Below are positions 24,059 through 32,948 of a stretch of 42,840 bases of DNA, piece by piece. Origin of the DNA: Candidatus Heimdallarchaeota archaeon (GTDB lineage Archaea; Asgardarchaeota; Heimdallarchaeia; Heimdallarchaeales; Kariarchaeaceae); the NCBI GenBank assembly GCA_015522385.1, contig WAMJ01000211.1:1-42840 (forward strand), read 5' to 3'. Position 1 is the first letter of the stretch. The number at the start of each line of letters is the position of its first letter. A program made the translations under genes and the position numbers. The notes under the pieces were generated by a model, which saw only the letters and a list, made by a program, of their open reading frames with translations, had not been told where the DNA came from and did no database searches.

Positions 24059-25723
24059 CTAGAAGCCACCCATTCCGCCCATACCATCCATGCCGCCCAT
24101 TCCGCCCATGCCATCCATACCTTGGGGCATCTGACCATTGCCACCACCAAGGTCCTTGGCACTGACAATATCGTCGATCCTCAGGAGGATGATGGCTGCC
24201 TCTGCGGCAGAGGATATCGCCTGATACTTAACCCTTGAGGGTTCCATGATACCAGCTTTCTGCATGTCCGCAATACCCTTGTCGTGGTGTACTCCAAATG
24301 TTGTCTTACCCTCGGAGAACTTCTTGTTCAGTTTACCCTCGATCTCGATAGGATCGAGACCTGCGTTCTGAGCCAGTGTTCTTGGGATGACCCTGAGTGC
24401 GTCTGCAAATGCCTTCACTGCGAGCTGTATCTTGGAATCCTGCTTCTCTGCGAATTCGGTGAGCCTTCTTGCAAGATCGTGTTCAATCGCACCACCACCA
24501 GGCACGATGAGCTTGTCCTCCACAATGTTTCTGACCACGCAGAGTGCGTCGTGGATGGATCTCTCATACTCATCAAGAACGAAGTCGGTTCCTCCTCTAA
24601 TGAGAAGAGTGACGATCTTGGAGTTGGGAACACCTGTGATGAAGATCATCTCGTCACCAGCGATCAGCCTCTGCTCGACTAGTTCTGCCTTACCAAGATA
24701 GCTGGATTCGATGTCGTCGAGGTTGGTGACAATAGTTGCACTGGTGGAAGTCGTAATTCTCTCGATGTCACTCTTCTTCACCCTTCTGATCGCCATGACA
24801 CCTGCCTGTGCGAGAAGAGCCTGTATCTTGTCGTCGATACCCTTCTGGCAGAGGACAACATTTGCACCGCTTTTGATGATCTTCTCTGCCATGTCGTTGA
24901 GCATCTGCTCCTCTCTGGCCTTGAAGGCTTGGACTTCATCGGGTGTGCTAATTGAGATCTTTGCATCGAACTCGGTCTTGGTCAGCTCAAGACCAGTGTT
25001 GACCACAAGGATCTTAGCATTGGTGATCGAAGTGGGCATGTCTGAGTGCACAACCTCTTTATCAAGGATAAGACCCTCGAACAGCTGTGTGTTACTTAGT
25101 GACTCTCCTGACTTCTTCACAACAACGATGTCGTCGATGTCCGCGACCACACTGCCTCCAACTTCCTTCTTTACTGCGAGGATTGCGTCGACAACGATGT
25201 CGGAGAGCATCTTCTCCTCGACGTTGACCACCTTGGAGGACATGGACGTCTTGGAGATGTTGGTCAGGATCTTCCTGTCTTCATCAGAGATCTCTGTTGC
25301 TATCTCTTTAATGAGGTCGAGTGCCTTCTCCCTAGCCATCCTGTAACCCTCGACGATGATCGAGGGGTGGATGTTCTGGTCAAGAAGTTCCTCCGCTCTC
25401 TTCAGGAGTTCTCCGGCAAGCACAACCACACTTGTGGTTCCGTCACCGACCTCCGAGTCCTGGGTCTTTGCAAGATCCACAACAAACTTTGCTCCAGGGT
25501 GCTGCACGTCAATCTCCTTGAGGATGGTAGCTCCATCATTGGTGATGATGACATCGCCAAATGAGTCGACGAGCATCTTGTCCATACCCTTGGGACCAAG
25601 AGCGGACTTCACTGCCTCGGAGATAACCTTGGCGGCCTGGATGTTATTCCTCAACGCATCTCTTCCACGAGTACGCTGGGTTCCTTCTTTCAATATGATA
25701 ACTGGTTGTCCTGTTAGACTCAT
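24059..25723 (-). CDS. thsA: Thermosome (group II chaperonin) subunit
   Basis: The 554-residue subunit assembles into the double-ring archaeal chaperonin that folds proteins with ATP and a built-in lid. ALGPKGMDKMLVD and NDGATILKEI lie in the N-terminal equatorial domain, and GDGTTSVVVLAGELL is the ATP-binding loop. The C-terminal end is a Gly-Met-rich tail of repeated GGM/GMDGM units, the tail that fills the chamber. The ATG at 25723 is preceded by GAGGGATAAT. Only one subunit gene is in the window, and paralogues may lie elsewhere. It is transcribed alone from the 127-bp gap upstream. Confidence 0.97.
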   Translation of the reverse strand: MSLTGQPVIILKEGTQRTRGRDALRNNIQAAKVISEAVKSALGPKGMDKMLVDSFGDVIITNDGATILKEIDVQHPGAKFVVDLAKTQDSEVGDGTTSVVVLAGELLKRAEELLDQNIHPSIIVEGYRMAREKALDLIKEIATEISDEDRKILTNISKTSMSSKVVNVEEKMLSDIVVDAILAVKKEVGGSVVADIDDIVVVKKSGESLSNTQLFEGLILDKEVVHSDMPTSITNAKILVVNTGLELTKTEFDAKISISTPDEVQAFKAREEQMLNDMAEKIIKSGANVVLCQKGIDDKIQALLAQAGVMAIRRVKKSDIERITTSTSATIVTNLDDIESSYLGKAELVEQRLIAGDEMIFITGVPNSKIVTLLIRGGTDFVLDEYERSIHDALCVVRNIVEDKLIVPGGGAIEHDLARRLTEFAEKQDSKIQLAVKAFADALRVIPRTLAQNAGLDPIEIEGKLNKKFSEGKTTFGVHHDKGIADMQKAGIMEPSRVKYQAISSAAEAAIILLRIDDIVSAKDLGGGNGQMPQGMDGMGGMGGMDGMGGMGGF

Positions 25724-25850
25724 TATTATCCCTCTTATGATTAGTAACTGCTAAGAGTAACTAATCCGATAATTTACAGATGACGCTAGGTATTTTAAAA
25801 TTAAAGTTAGAGTTCTATTTTTCTTCTGATCTAATTCGCTGCTCGTTGTA
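25724..25850 (-). promoter_or_regulatory. Upstream region of the thermosome gene
   Basis: This 127-bp gap separates the DUF389 gene's stop from the thermosome start. On the coding strand it contains GAGGGATAAT directly before the ATG as a ribosome-binding site and several AT-rich tracts that could be TATA elements. I see no clear operator. Confidence 0.3.
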
Positions 25851-26846
25851 CTATTTATAGAGCGATGGTAGGGCGATAGAGAATGCTGCTACTGCAATGA
25901 ACAATGAACCCACAAGGAAGATATTGATCCTGCTCATCCTCGACGCTTTATCTGACTGCCTCTTTGAGGATCCAGCTTTTTGAGGTAGTTTGTAAATCAG
26001 AAAGATAAGGGAACAGGCAAAGTTAATGGCCAAAATATTGAGGCTTAGGAGCAGGGAGGCTTCCAGCGCCTTAATCATATTTGCGGCAGCAAGATACAAC
26101 CCTATGGTCGCTGCTGGAGGTGCAAGTGACGCCGCAATCGCAACACCCACTATTGAAAGGTTAGAGCCTTTGGCAATAATTAGTCCAGCTGCAATCCCTG
26201 ATACCAGGGAGAATATGACGACAGTGTTATTGAGTACAGTTCTTGCAATCATCTCCTTGGATACCTCCACTCCTCCAGGCTTGCCTATCTGCTCTATCAC
26301 TCCAACGAGATATCCGACTATGATTGTCAGACCAATCCCTGTTATCTCTGCTATCAAACCACGTTTCAGATATCCTCTCCCTGGAGTGATGGTTCCCAAT
26401 GATGTAAGGGCTATGGGACCCATCAAAGGCGCTACGATCATGGAGCCTATGATGATAACCACATTGTTGTCTACTAAACCAAAGGCTGCGAGGATAGACG
26501 ATAGGATGACCAAGGAGATGAAGTTGTTGTTTACGACAGATGACTCCTCAAGGACTGAAAGAATCTCCTCTACATGTGCTCCACTAGATCGTGCGATCTT
26601 GTCCTCTCTCTTGTTACTGGATAGGTAAGTGCTGATGGGGATAATCGTGATGTCTCCAAAGACATCGCCGACTCCCCTAATTTTCAACTCATGGAGTAGT
26701 GCATTGGACTTGTCATCTGCAATCGAGAGAACAAACAGGACTCCATTTTCACTCTTGAATTTTTGCCTATGGAGTTCATACTCTTTGATGAACTCATCAA
26801 TAATTGCTTCTTTCCGCTCTGGGACGTATATCTTAAATTCCTTCAC
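25851..26846 (-). CDS. DUF389 (TIGR00341-type) membrane protein
   Basis: The 331-residue protein has an N-terminal soluble domain (about residues 1-105) and a C-terminal membrane region with about six helices. The segment IIGSMIVAPLMGPIALTSLG in the first membrane helices and the Ala/Pro-rich SLAPPAATIGLYLA later are the conserved hallmarks of DUF389. The function of the family is not established; transport or stress roles have been suggested for it. The ATG at 26846 is clear. It is a single gene, divergent from the glycosidase-like gene. Confidence 0.8.
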   Translation of the reverse strand: MKEFKIYVPERKEAIIDEFIKEYELHRQKFKSENGVLFVLSIADDKSNALLHELKIRGVGDVFGDITIIPISTYLSSNKREDKIARSSGAHVEEILSVLEESSVVNNNFISLVILSSILAAFGLVDNNVVIIIGSMIVAPLMGPIALTSLGTITPGRGYLKRGLIAEITGIGLTIIVGYLVGVIEQIGKPGGVEVSKEMIARTVLNNTVVIFSLVSGIAAGLIIAKGSNLSIVGVAIAASLAPPAATIGLYLAAANMIKALEASLLLSLNILAINFACSLIFLIYKLPQKAGSSKRQSDKASRMSRINIFLVGSLFIAVAAFSIALPSLYK

Positions 26847-26976
26847 AAGATCACAATTCCGGATTACTATCGATTGTAATAAGGGATCAATTTATACCTT
26901 TTCCAACTGTTGAAGACTGGTAAAAAGGGAGGGGCACTCTCTAACTTATAGAATTAAGCCGTGATTTGTGGGCAGT

Positions 26977-27036
26977 TGCACTAATTTTTTAATATAATTG
27001 TGCAGAATTTGAGTCCTCTACATATATTACTTATAG
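26977..27036 (+). promoter_or_regulatory. Inverted repeat and TATA box before the glycosidase-like gene
   Basis: TGCAC-T-AATT (26977-26986) and AATTGTGCA (26996-27004) form an imperfect inverted repeat with one bulged base, a possible operator. ACTTATAG at 27029-27036 is a TATA element about 31-38 bp before ATG 27067. The remaining part of the 26847-27066 gap, which must also contain the DUF389 promoter, shows nothing else distinctive. Confidence 0.45.
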
Positions 27037-27066
27037 TCTCAGAATCGCCTAAAGTTGGTTCAATTA

Positions 27067-29304
27067 ATGGAAGACGAAATTAAGATCACCAAAGATACCT
27101 TTGAGAAGTCCAAGAACCTGTTTCTTGGAGGTGACCCGTTTGGCAAGCAGGCAGTCGAGAGCATAGAAGAACTCTTGAACAAGAGCTGGTTGACCAAGCA
27201 GTACTTCTCTATCGGTCAGAACGCGCTGGTACTTCCCGGATGGCTCCATGAGCAGCTCATCCCTGAAGGTCGAAATATCAGTAGTTTCGCAACTTCTCCT
27301 GTAATTGTCAACTCCAGTGGAAGAAACTATTACCTCTTGGGGCATCCTGAATCCATTCACGAACCAGTTGTGGATTACAGGGGAGGAGTGATCCCAAACC
27401 CGAAGAGCTACACCCTTCTATTCGGGGTTCTCCTAGATGACAAACCCGTCTATAACTCCGAGATCGGTGAGATTGAGGTCAATCTTCATGAGGATGGATA
27501 CCCAATTGTCACCGTTGATTGGACAATTGATGGCGATAAGATCATCTATGAATGCGTCGCTGGAGTTGATGAAGATGGGAACGAGAGCCTCGCAGTCAAT
27601 GTCCTTCGTGGCTTCCAGACACATAGTCTGCTGGTGACCATTATTCCATTCGACCAAGATGGACTGACAAGCATCGACAGCATTGAATTTGATCTAAAAT
27701 CAAAGATTGTCCGACCCGCAGATCATCCAGAGATCAGGATAAATATTTCTCCCATAAAATATCTAGTTCTTCCAGCAATGATGGGAAGTGCTGGTAAGAG
27801 AATTAATCATGAGATACAGAACTCAACCGTGAAGTGCGAATGCCAAGCTGCTTCATGGGCAGGTGTCTTCCCCGTGAGATCCACCCCCAGACTACTTATC
27901 CCACTCGAGGGAGAAGACCCCGAGGAACCCGATCCAGATGATTTGGAGTACGACTGGGAGGAGGAGATGGAACATCTCCCAGAGATCACCACTCCTGATG
28001 ACTTGGTTAATACCCTGTACCGGAATAGTGCCATCGTGCTAAGGTCTCTCTCCGATATCGCTATCAACGAGATCACTTACGGACCCAGCACCCAGGAGAC
28101 CATGTGGTACCCGGCTCTTGCCTTCCAGATGAGGGCTCTCGACAGACTAGGATACGGTGAGAAGATCGTCCGTCCTATCTTGAACAACATCCTGTCCAAC
28201 ATGACCGAGGAAGGTCTTGTTGATATTCAAGAGCAGTGGGATGGATACGGATCCCTCGTCCTCGCTGCTATGAACCACTACCGCTTCCACAACGAAGTAA
28301 ACTGGATAGGCGAGAGGCTCAACGACATAAAGAAAATCGTAGATATATTCCTGAAGATGGTCAAAATAGAGGCGAAGAGTAGTGGCGGTGGGTCAATGGG
28401 TCTCCTGCCAAGGGGTAACCCACCACTTTATGATCCTGTTTTCTGGAAAAAAGACAGGTACTACGTTCACGATTTTTACATGCTATACATCCTAGGAGTT
28501 AGCGCCGTGCTCTCCGATCTGGCGGGTAGAAAGGGTGAAGTTGAGAAACTTAAGAACGACTATGATACGTTTAAAAATCAACTGATGGAAATTGTGATCG
28601 AACACGCATCTAGGTATTCACTTCTTCCCGCGGGTCCAGATCTGCAGGAGAATGCGATGATGTTCTTCAACCTCTATGGTTTCTATCCCCTGAACATCTT
28701 CGGTTCTAACTTTACGCCACTGACCAAGACCCTCGATCAGCTCGAGAAGTACTACATGAGGGATGGTGGTTTCATGGTATTTCATCCTTGGAACGCTTTT
28801 GGGAGCACTATGACCATTCAGATGGCTCAGGTATTTCGGTTCGCCGAGAGACTGGAGCCTGTAGAGAAGATCATAGATTTCATGGTTAATAACCGTACGA
28901 ATGATCAGGGATGGGCTGAGGGCATACTGAATCGAAAAGAGTCTGGAGTAGTTGGTGACTCTCCAAACGGACTGGTTGCTGCCGAGTGGCTCAACCTTAT
29001 ATTGGATATCTTCGCGGATGACAAGGGAGAATCGGAACTCATCCTCCTGAAGGGTATGCCGGCTAAGTGGTTGGAAGAGGGTGTGAGCTGCAAGTCACTA
29101 AATATTCGAGGGAATGGCAAGCTGAGCTACTCCGCCAAGGTCACTGGTGGAACTCTAAAAATCACATTTGACTATACCGGTGACCTGGACGTGCTCGTCT
29201 ATCTCGATCGCAAGGTAGAGAAGAGCAAGGGTGCGAAGAACTTCCAGTCGAATCTATACAAGCTTGAGAAGAAAAAGGGAACTGCAGAGTTCCAGCTTGG
29301 GTGA
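27067..29304 (+). CDS. Six-hairpin-glycosidase-like protein
   Basis: The 745-residue soluble protein has an N-terminal beta-rich region (about 1-280), an acidic linker of alternating Glu, Pro and Asp (about 280-310), an alpha/alpha-barrel region (about 310-640) with repeated helices and aromatic-acidic segments such as QEQWDGYGSLVLAAMNHY and MRDGGFMVFHPWNAFG, and a C-terminal beta domain. This is the layout of debranching-type and rhamnosidase-type glycosidases. There is no signal peptide, so it acts in the cytosol, perhaps on glycogen or other stored glycan. I choose ATG 27067 from the TATA spacing; TTG 27055 is possible. The exact substrate and catalytic acids are not identified. Confidence 0.55.
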   Translation: MEDEIKITKDTFEKSKNLFLGGDPFGKQAVESIEELLNKSWLTKQYFSIGQNALVLPGWLHEQLIPEGRNISSFATSPVIVNSSGRNYYLLGHPESIHEPVVDYRGGVIPNPKSYTLLFGVLLDDKPVYNSEIGEIEVNLHEDGYPIVTVDWTIDGDKIIYECVAGVDEDGNESLAVNVLRGFQTHSLLVTIIPFDQDGLTSIDSIEFDLKSKIVRPADHPEIRINISPIKYLVLPAMMGSAGKRINHEIQNSTVKCECQAASWAGVFPVRSTPRLLIPLEGEDPEEPDPDDLEYDWEEEMEHLPEITTPDDLVNTLYRNSAIVLRSLSDIAINEITYGPSTQETMWYPALAFQMRALDRLGYGEKIVRPILNNILSNMTEEGLVDIQEQWDGYGSLVLAAMNHYRFHNEVNWIGERLNDIKKIVDIFLKMVKIEAKSSGGGSMGLLPRGNPPLYDPVFWKKDRYYVHDFYMLYILGVSAVLSDLAGRKGEVEKLKNDYDTFKNQLMEIVIEHASRYSLLPAGPDLQENAMMFFNLYGFYPLNIFGSNFTPLTKTLDQLEKYYMRDGGFMVFHPWNAFGSTMTIQMAQVFRFAERLEPVEKIIDFMVNNRTNDQGWAEGILNRKESGVVGDSPNGLVAAEWLNLILDIFADDKGESELILLKGMPAKWLEEGVSCKSLNIRGNGKLSYSAKVTGGTLKITFDYTGDLDVLVYLDRKVEKSKGAKNFQSNLYKLEKKKGTAEFQLG

Positions 29305-29377
29305 CAATTTCGTCAATATTTTTGCCATAGGTCTTTCGTATCAATAGTGTTTTATTCTAGTAAAATAGTTATATGTT

Positions 29378-29911
29378 GTGATTGGTTGGAAACATCTTCC
29401 TGAGCATGTGAGTGTCTACATTTCACCAAAGGACTCTCCTGCTCTGGTAGAACACCTCAATAATCTAGGTTTCATTCCTCCTGCACTTCAAGTACCGAAG
29501 CTACACGTCACCTTCTCGAAAATTATTCGCACAACATTCAACGGTTTGGATGCCGAGCTCCACCTCCGTGTCTTTTCCAACGGTAAGATTGAGGCGGAGT
29601 ACGAGCCACCCCGGCTAGCCCACTGGCTTTCCCACATCTTCAGGAGGAGCTACTCTGCCCATGAGTACATTATCTCCACCCTTGAGGAACTTGGAATAAA
29701 GTACGCAGTAGACGAGCTCACGAGACAGCTCTATAACGATGTATTTCCCAAGGAATTTCCGTTCGTCCTATCTGAGTTTTACCAGTTTATCATGGGCGGT
29801 GTTATTGTACCCTTTGTGATCCGTCCACTACAGAAGCTCATGAGGTTTAAGCCGAAACCTCCTGCCCCTCTTTTCCCACTGGACATCTTTACTATTGCCA
29901 CTCCTGAATAA
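29378..29911 (+). CDS. Conserved-looking protein of unknown function
   Basis: The 177-residue product is not a family I recognise. The N-terminal half alternates strands and helices (VSVYISPKDSPALVEHLNNL; ELHLRVFSNGKIEAEYEPP). The C-terminal half has a hydrophobic stretch around residues 133-152 and a Pro/Lys-rich end, so it may touch the membrane. It starts with GTG 29378, with GTTTTATTC at about 29349-29357 as a leaderless-type TATA box. It lies alone, upstream of an intergenic region with a possible operator. Confidence 0.6.
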   Translation: MIGWKHLPEHVSVYISPKDSPALVEHLNNLGFIPPALQVPKLHVTFSKIIRTTFNGLDAELHLRVFSNGKIEAEYEPPRLAHWLSHIFRRSYSAHEYIISTLEELGIKYAVDELTRQLYNDVFPKEFPFVLSEFYQFIMGGVIVPFVIRPLQKLMRFKPKPPAPLFPLDIFTIATPE

Positions 29912-29971
29912 CGTGATGTAGTATATGATTTAAATAGGAAAGATCGATCGGTAGAACGTTAGAACAGCCTC

Positions 29972-30092
29972 TTGTCTATACATTTATACACTGGGTATTT
30001 ATTTAAATCTTCGGCGGACTATCTCCTGCATTAACATGCTATATTAATAGTTGCCTATTGAGTCAATTAGATTGCCATTGCAAGATTTATAT
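29972..30092 (+). promoter_or_regulatory. Distant copy of the RHH-regulator operator motif and ArsR promoter
   Basis: GTCTATACATTTATACA at 29974-29990 closely matches operator B in the regulator's own upstream region (GTCTATACATGTTTATAC at 32820-32837). Further along are AT-rich elements TATTTATTTAAAT (about 29996-30008) and GATTTATATAG (30083-30093); the latter is the likely ArsR TATA box, with transcription starting near 30115 and a short leader containing GAGGATT. The 225-bp gap contains no recognised RNA gene. Confidence 0.45.
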
Positions 30093-30136
30093 AGCCACTT
30101 TCTGTCCTTAGAAATACACCTAAAGAGGATTTGTAA

Positions 30137-30457
30137 ATGATTGACATAACACTTGAAAGTACAGAAGAAGAACGGATCCATAAAATTACCAAAGCCCTCG
30201 CAACACCGACAAGGTATAGAATCCTCACGATTCTCTCCAAGGACGAGATGGATATTTCTCAGCTGGCGCAGAAATTGAACCTCACTGAAGCAAACATCAG
30301 CGCACAGGTCAAGCACCTTGAGAAAGCTGAGCTCCTGTCCTGCAGGTACAAGCCTGGTGAGCATGGTGTACGTAAGCTCTGCAAAACGAAAGTGTCCACT
30401 ATCACTATATCGTTGGCGGACAATGACAGCTCGATTAATACTGTATTGCTAGATTAA
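30137..30457 (+). CDS. ArsR-type winged-helix transcriptional regulator
   Basis: The 106-residue protein has the ArsR winged-helix domain at about residues 10-78: ATPTRYRILTIL, the recognition region QLAQKLNLTEANISAQVKHL, and a short wing with YKPGEHGVRK. Two cysteines (about 73 and 82) flank the wing, but there is no clear ELCVCD-type metal site, so the signal sensed is unknown. It starts at ATG 30137 after a leader with GAGG. It ends 1 bp from the convergent Lrp-type gene. Confidence 0.85.
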   Translation: MIDITLESTEEERIHKITKALATPTRYRILTILSKDEMDISQLAQKLNLTEANISAQVKHLEKAELLSCRYKPGEHGVRKLCKTKVSTITISLADNDSSINTVLLD

Positions 30458-30458
30458 C

Positions 30459-30701
30459 TTACTCGTCCACACCGATAAGAGTCATAGTGTTTCTAATTTT
30501 CTGGATTGTCCTGAATTGGCCGATGACTCTCTTCTTAAGATCGTTCACATCCTTGGAGGTGACCTTTGCGATAATGTCGTAATTACCGTACACAAGGTAA
30601 GCTTCCTCTACTCCTTCGATTGCTTTGATCTGCTCGAGAACATCCATCTCGACACCAACGTCCGTAATAATCAGTACATATGCTGTTGCTATTTTAATCA
30701 C
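30459..30701 (-). CDS. Stand-alone Lrp/AsnC effector-binding (RAM) domain
   Basis: The 80-residue protein is a RAM domain without a DNA-binding helix-turn-helix. It shows AYVLIITDVGVEMDVLEQIK, the GVEEAYLVYGNYDIIAKV segment with the small-molecule-binding turn, and IGQFRTIQKIRNTMTLI at the end. Such domains oligomerise and bind amino acids, and stand-alone copies can partner a full-length Lrp regulator. The ATG at 30701 is the only good start. It faces the ArsR gene tail to tail. Confidence 0.88.
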   Translation of the reverse strand: MIKIATAYVLIITDVGVEMDVLEQIKAIEGVEEAYLVYGNYDIIAKVTSKDVNDLKKRVIGQFRTIQKIRNTMTLIGVDE

Positions 30702-30816
30702 CCTTCACTGAGTAGTTACTTACTACTTAGTAAATTTAAGTTCTAATCTTTTAAAAACCCTCTCCCGTCTAAGACTGAATGTATCCAATTTCTGTTCAGA
30801 ACTTTATCACTGTACC

Positions 30817-31740
30817 TTACTCTACGGTCTCCTCTGGGATACTTTCCTCGGTGGTCATCATTGAGTAAACAGTGACGACAAGAATAATTGACATACCTGC
30901 CATGACTATAAGTGTGGGTACTATCCCCAGAAATATGTCTATGATGAGTGCGAACACAGGTTCCATGGAGAAAATCAGAGCGATTTTTGGTCCCCTCACA
31001 TGGTTCTTCTGTGCGAACGTCTGGGACCACATAGCGAAGCTCGTGGCCAAGACAGAGGTCACCAAGAGAGTTACCCAGACTATATAGGGGTACTCACCAG
31101 AGAATGGATTCCAAGTATTCTGATTTATCACCGATACAGCGAGGGCCAAGAGTCCCACAACAAAAATCTGCACCGTCAACATCGGGAGTATCGGTACCTT
31201 GACCGCTTCGTCTGTTATGATGATGTGGTAAGCGACTGCTATGGCGGTGAGCACGATGATAGCGTCACCAACTTGCACAGTGAAACTGCTGAAATCTACA
31301 GTCATGAGTGCAAGCCCGATAAATGCCACCAAGGCCAAGATGATATCCCTTATCGAGATCGATCTACGGTATGGGGGTAGAGCCGAGGCAAAGGGGACGA
31401 AGAGGACATTCATCCCTGTGATGAACGCTGCCTTCGCTGGTGTGGTCAGTGACAGTCCTATTGTCTGGAAAATGAAAGAGAGGTAGAGGAAGGTCCCAAG
31501 GATGACCCCGTATTTCAGAACCAATGGATTTGTGAAATGCACCAGCTCTTTGGGTGAGGACATGAGCGTAATCACGAACAGGATGATCGCAGCCAAGAGG
31601 AATCTGACCGCGAGAAAACCATCGATGGAGATTATGCTCACCGTCTTCTTGACGAGGACGAAGGTAGATCCCCAGTAAAATGTGGAGAAGATCAGCATAG
31701 ATATGCTGAAATAGTATGTCTGTCTCTTACTCAGTTCCAT
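30817..31740 (-). CDS. EamA/DMT-superfamily transporter
   Basis: The 307-residue protein has ten hydrophobic helices in two five-helix EamA repeats. Characteristic segments are FYWGSTFVLVKKTVSI with FLAVRFLLAAIIL in the first repeat and SMEPVFALIIDIFLG in the second. It exports or imports a metabolite across the membrane, not identifiable here. I choose ATG 31740: GAGGT lies 7 bases upstream; the frame is open to 31803 but that would overlap archease. It follows archease after 10 bp and is probably cotranscribed. The two short internal repeats look complete. Confidence 0.85.
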   Translation of the reverse strand: MELSKRQTYYFSISMLIFSTFYWGSTFVLVKKTVSIISIDGFLAVRFLLAAIILFVITLMSSPKELVHFTNPLVLKYGVILGTFLYLSFIFQTIGLSLTTPAKAAFITGMNVLFVPFASALPPYRRSISIRDIILALVAFIGLALMTVDFSSFTVQVGDAIIVLTAIAVAYHIIITDEAVKVPILPMLTVQIFVVGLLALAVSVINQNTWNPFSGEYPYIVWVTLLVTSVLATSFAMWSQTFAQKNHVRGPKIALIFSMEPVFALIIDIFLGIVPTLIVMAGMSIILVVTVYSMMTTEESIPEETVE

Positions 31741-31750
31741 ATTGGATACC

Positions 31751-32167
31751 TCAGATGTCGATAATGAAGTGCGCAACCCACTTATTGTCACGTTTCTTGA
31801 CATAGAAATCGTGGAGGGTGATAGCCTTGATGTCGTTACCGATCATGTGTACGTCCCTGTCGAATATTCCGCCAATAAATCTCACCTCTGCATTTGTCCC
31901 TTCCACCTTTATCTCGACATCCTTAATGAAGAAAAGCTCTGCATCTTTGAGGTAGACCATTTCATCCATGATTTTATACAGTAATGTCTCAATGCTGGAT
32001 GCTTCAAATGTAATCTCTCTCTCCTCTTTACCATCCAGTTCTTCCACCTTGGTCATGAGGTTGGCGATTGACAGGCAAGCATCCCTGAGCAGTTCCTCGA
32101 TTGTCTCCGCTTCGACCGAGATTCCGATGTCGGCGATTGCCTCTTCCTCTAAATATTTCCACGGCAT
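31751..32167 (-). CDS. Archease (RtcB ligase activator)
   Basis: The 138-residue protein matches the archease family, which promotes guanylylation of the tRNA ligase RtcB and helps tRNA splicing. Visible features are the N-terminal YLEEEAIADIGISVEA with its conserved Asp, the helix EELLRDACLSIANLMT, and the C-terminal segment KAITLHDFYVKK followed by WVAHFIIDI, where a conserved acidic end supplies metal binding. The ATG at 32167 follows the RHH regulator's stop by 37 bp. The EamA gene is directly downstream. No rtcB gene is in the window. Confidence 0.85.
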   Translation of the reverse strand: MPWKYLEEEAIADIGISVEAETIEELLRDACLSIANLMTKVEELDGKEEREITFEASSIETLLYKIMDEMVYLKDAELFFIKDVEIKVEGTNAEVRFIGGIFDRDVHMIGNDIKAITLHDFYVKKRDNKWVAHFIIDI

Positions 32168-32203
32168 ATGACCCTATGGGCTTGTATTATTGAAAACCTT
32201 TGT

Positions 32204-32752
32204 TCAGGAGGTCAAAACATACTCGAACGATCTTCCATTCTTGATCCTCTTAACAACTCCGTCGCTGACCATCCTATCGAGAGGTCTTCTGATGGAATTC
32301 TCACTCGTTGTCATAGCATCTGCGATTTCCTTACGGGTGAGGGGTGTGTTAGACTTCTTTAGAATTGTATATACGGGTAGCACTGATTTCTTCGTAACAT
32401 TTGGGAGGTTGTCCAGATACGAATGTCCATCAACCTTCTTTTCCTCTCTTGGTGTGGGGGGATGAGTTGTGTCAATCTTATTATGGAGCTCTCCGAGTAA
32501 CTCACTCTTCATCTCTTGGAATCTCCGCTCCAATTCCTCCTCCAATTCTTTCCTAAAGATGAGGAGGGATCCTTCGACATCAATCGTAGTATCGGTTGAC
32601 CCTGTTGAGAGGAAGTGAGTCTCCAGTTCCTTCGTTATTATCCTGGTGAAATAAGCCGTTCGGGTCATCCCCAGTTCCTCTGCACGTGTATTCAATCTGT
32701 CCCAGAGTGAACTATCTATCCAGAAGTTGATTTGCTTGCCCTGACGTGTCAT
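32204..32752 (-). CDS. Ribbon-helix-helix / winged-helix transcriptional regulator
   Basis: The 182-residue protein combines two DNA-binding modules. Residues about 5-45 are a ribbon-helix-helix (KQINFWIDSSLWDRLNTRAE, then the second helix). A charged coiled coil follows (about 65-95), then a proline-rich linker, and at about 118-182 a winged helix with TRKEIADAMTTSENSIRRPL and a basic wing. The start is ATG 32752. The upstream sequence holds several copies of a GTCTATA(Y)ATG-type motif, one overlapping the presumed TATA box, so autoregulation is likely. Combining RHH and wHTH with a coiled coil in one chain is unusual and could bridge separated sites. Confidence 0.82.
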   Translation of the reverse strand: MTRQGKQINFWIDSSLWDRLNTRAEELGMTRTAYFTRIITKELETHFLSTGSTDTTIDVEGSLLIFRKELEEELERRFQEMKSELLGELHNKIDTTHPPTPREEKKVDGHSYLDNLPNVTKKSVLPVYTILKKSNTPLTRKEIADAMTTSENSIRRPLDRMVSDGVVKRIKNGRSFEYVLTS

Positions 32753-32764
32753 TATTTCTCTTAT

Positions 32765-32876
32765 GTCTATATGTGTATATAAGCATATATATTTTGGGGG
32801 CTGTCTTTTGTAAAGTGTTGTCTATACATGTTTATACTGTGTGTTGGGTTTATACATATCTATAAATGTCTATATG
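32765..32876 (-). promoter_or_regulatory. Operator array upstream of the RHH/winged-helix regulator
   Basis: Four related elements: A GTCTATATGTGTATATAAG at 32765-32783, B GTCTATACATGTTTATACTG at 32820-32839, C GTTTATACATATCTATAAAT at 32848-32867, D GTCTATATG at 32868-32876. B has an imperfect dyad around ACATGT. A overlaps the TATA element (GCTTATATAC on the coding strand) 22-32 bp before the ATG, so binding there would block transcription. C and D adjoin and may be read as a second composite site. Confidence 0.6.
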
Positions 32877-32948
32877 ATGTTACTGGAATGATATTAGGTG
32901 ACCTGCAATCATAGAATATCATGCTAGAGAAATACATAACTTTTGATC

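Noticed and set aside
24062..24120. Short tandem repeat at the thermosome end
   Set aside because: It is the normal Gly-Met-rich C-terminal tail of group II chaperonins.
24711..25346. 211-codon frame opposite the thermosome gene
   Set aside because: Ser/Thr/Met-rich mirror of highly conserved coding sequence; a typical antisense shadow.
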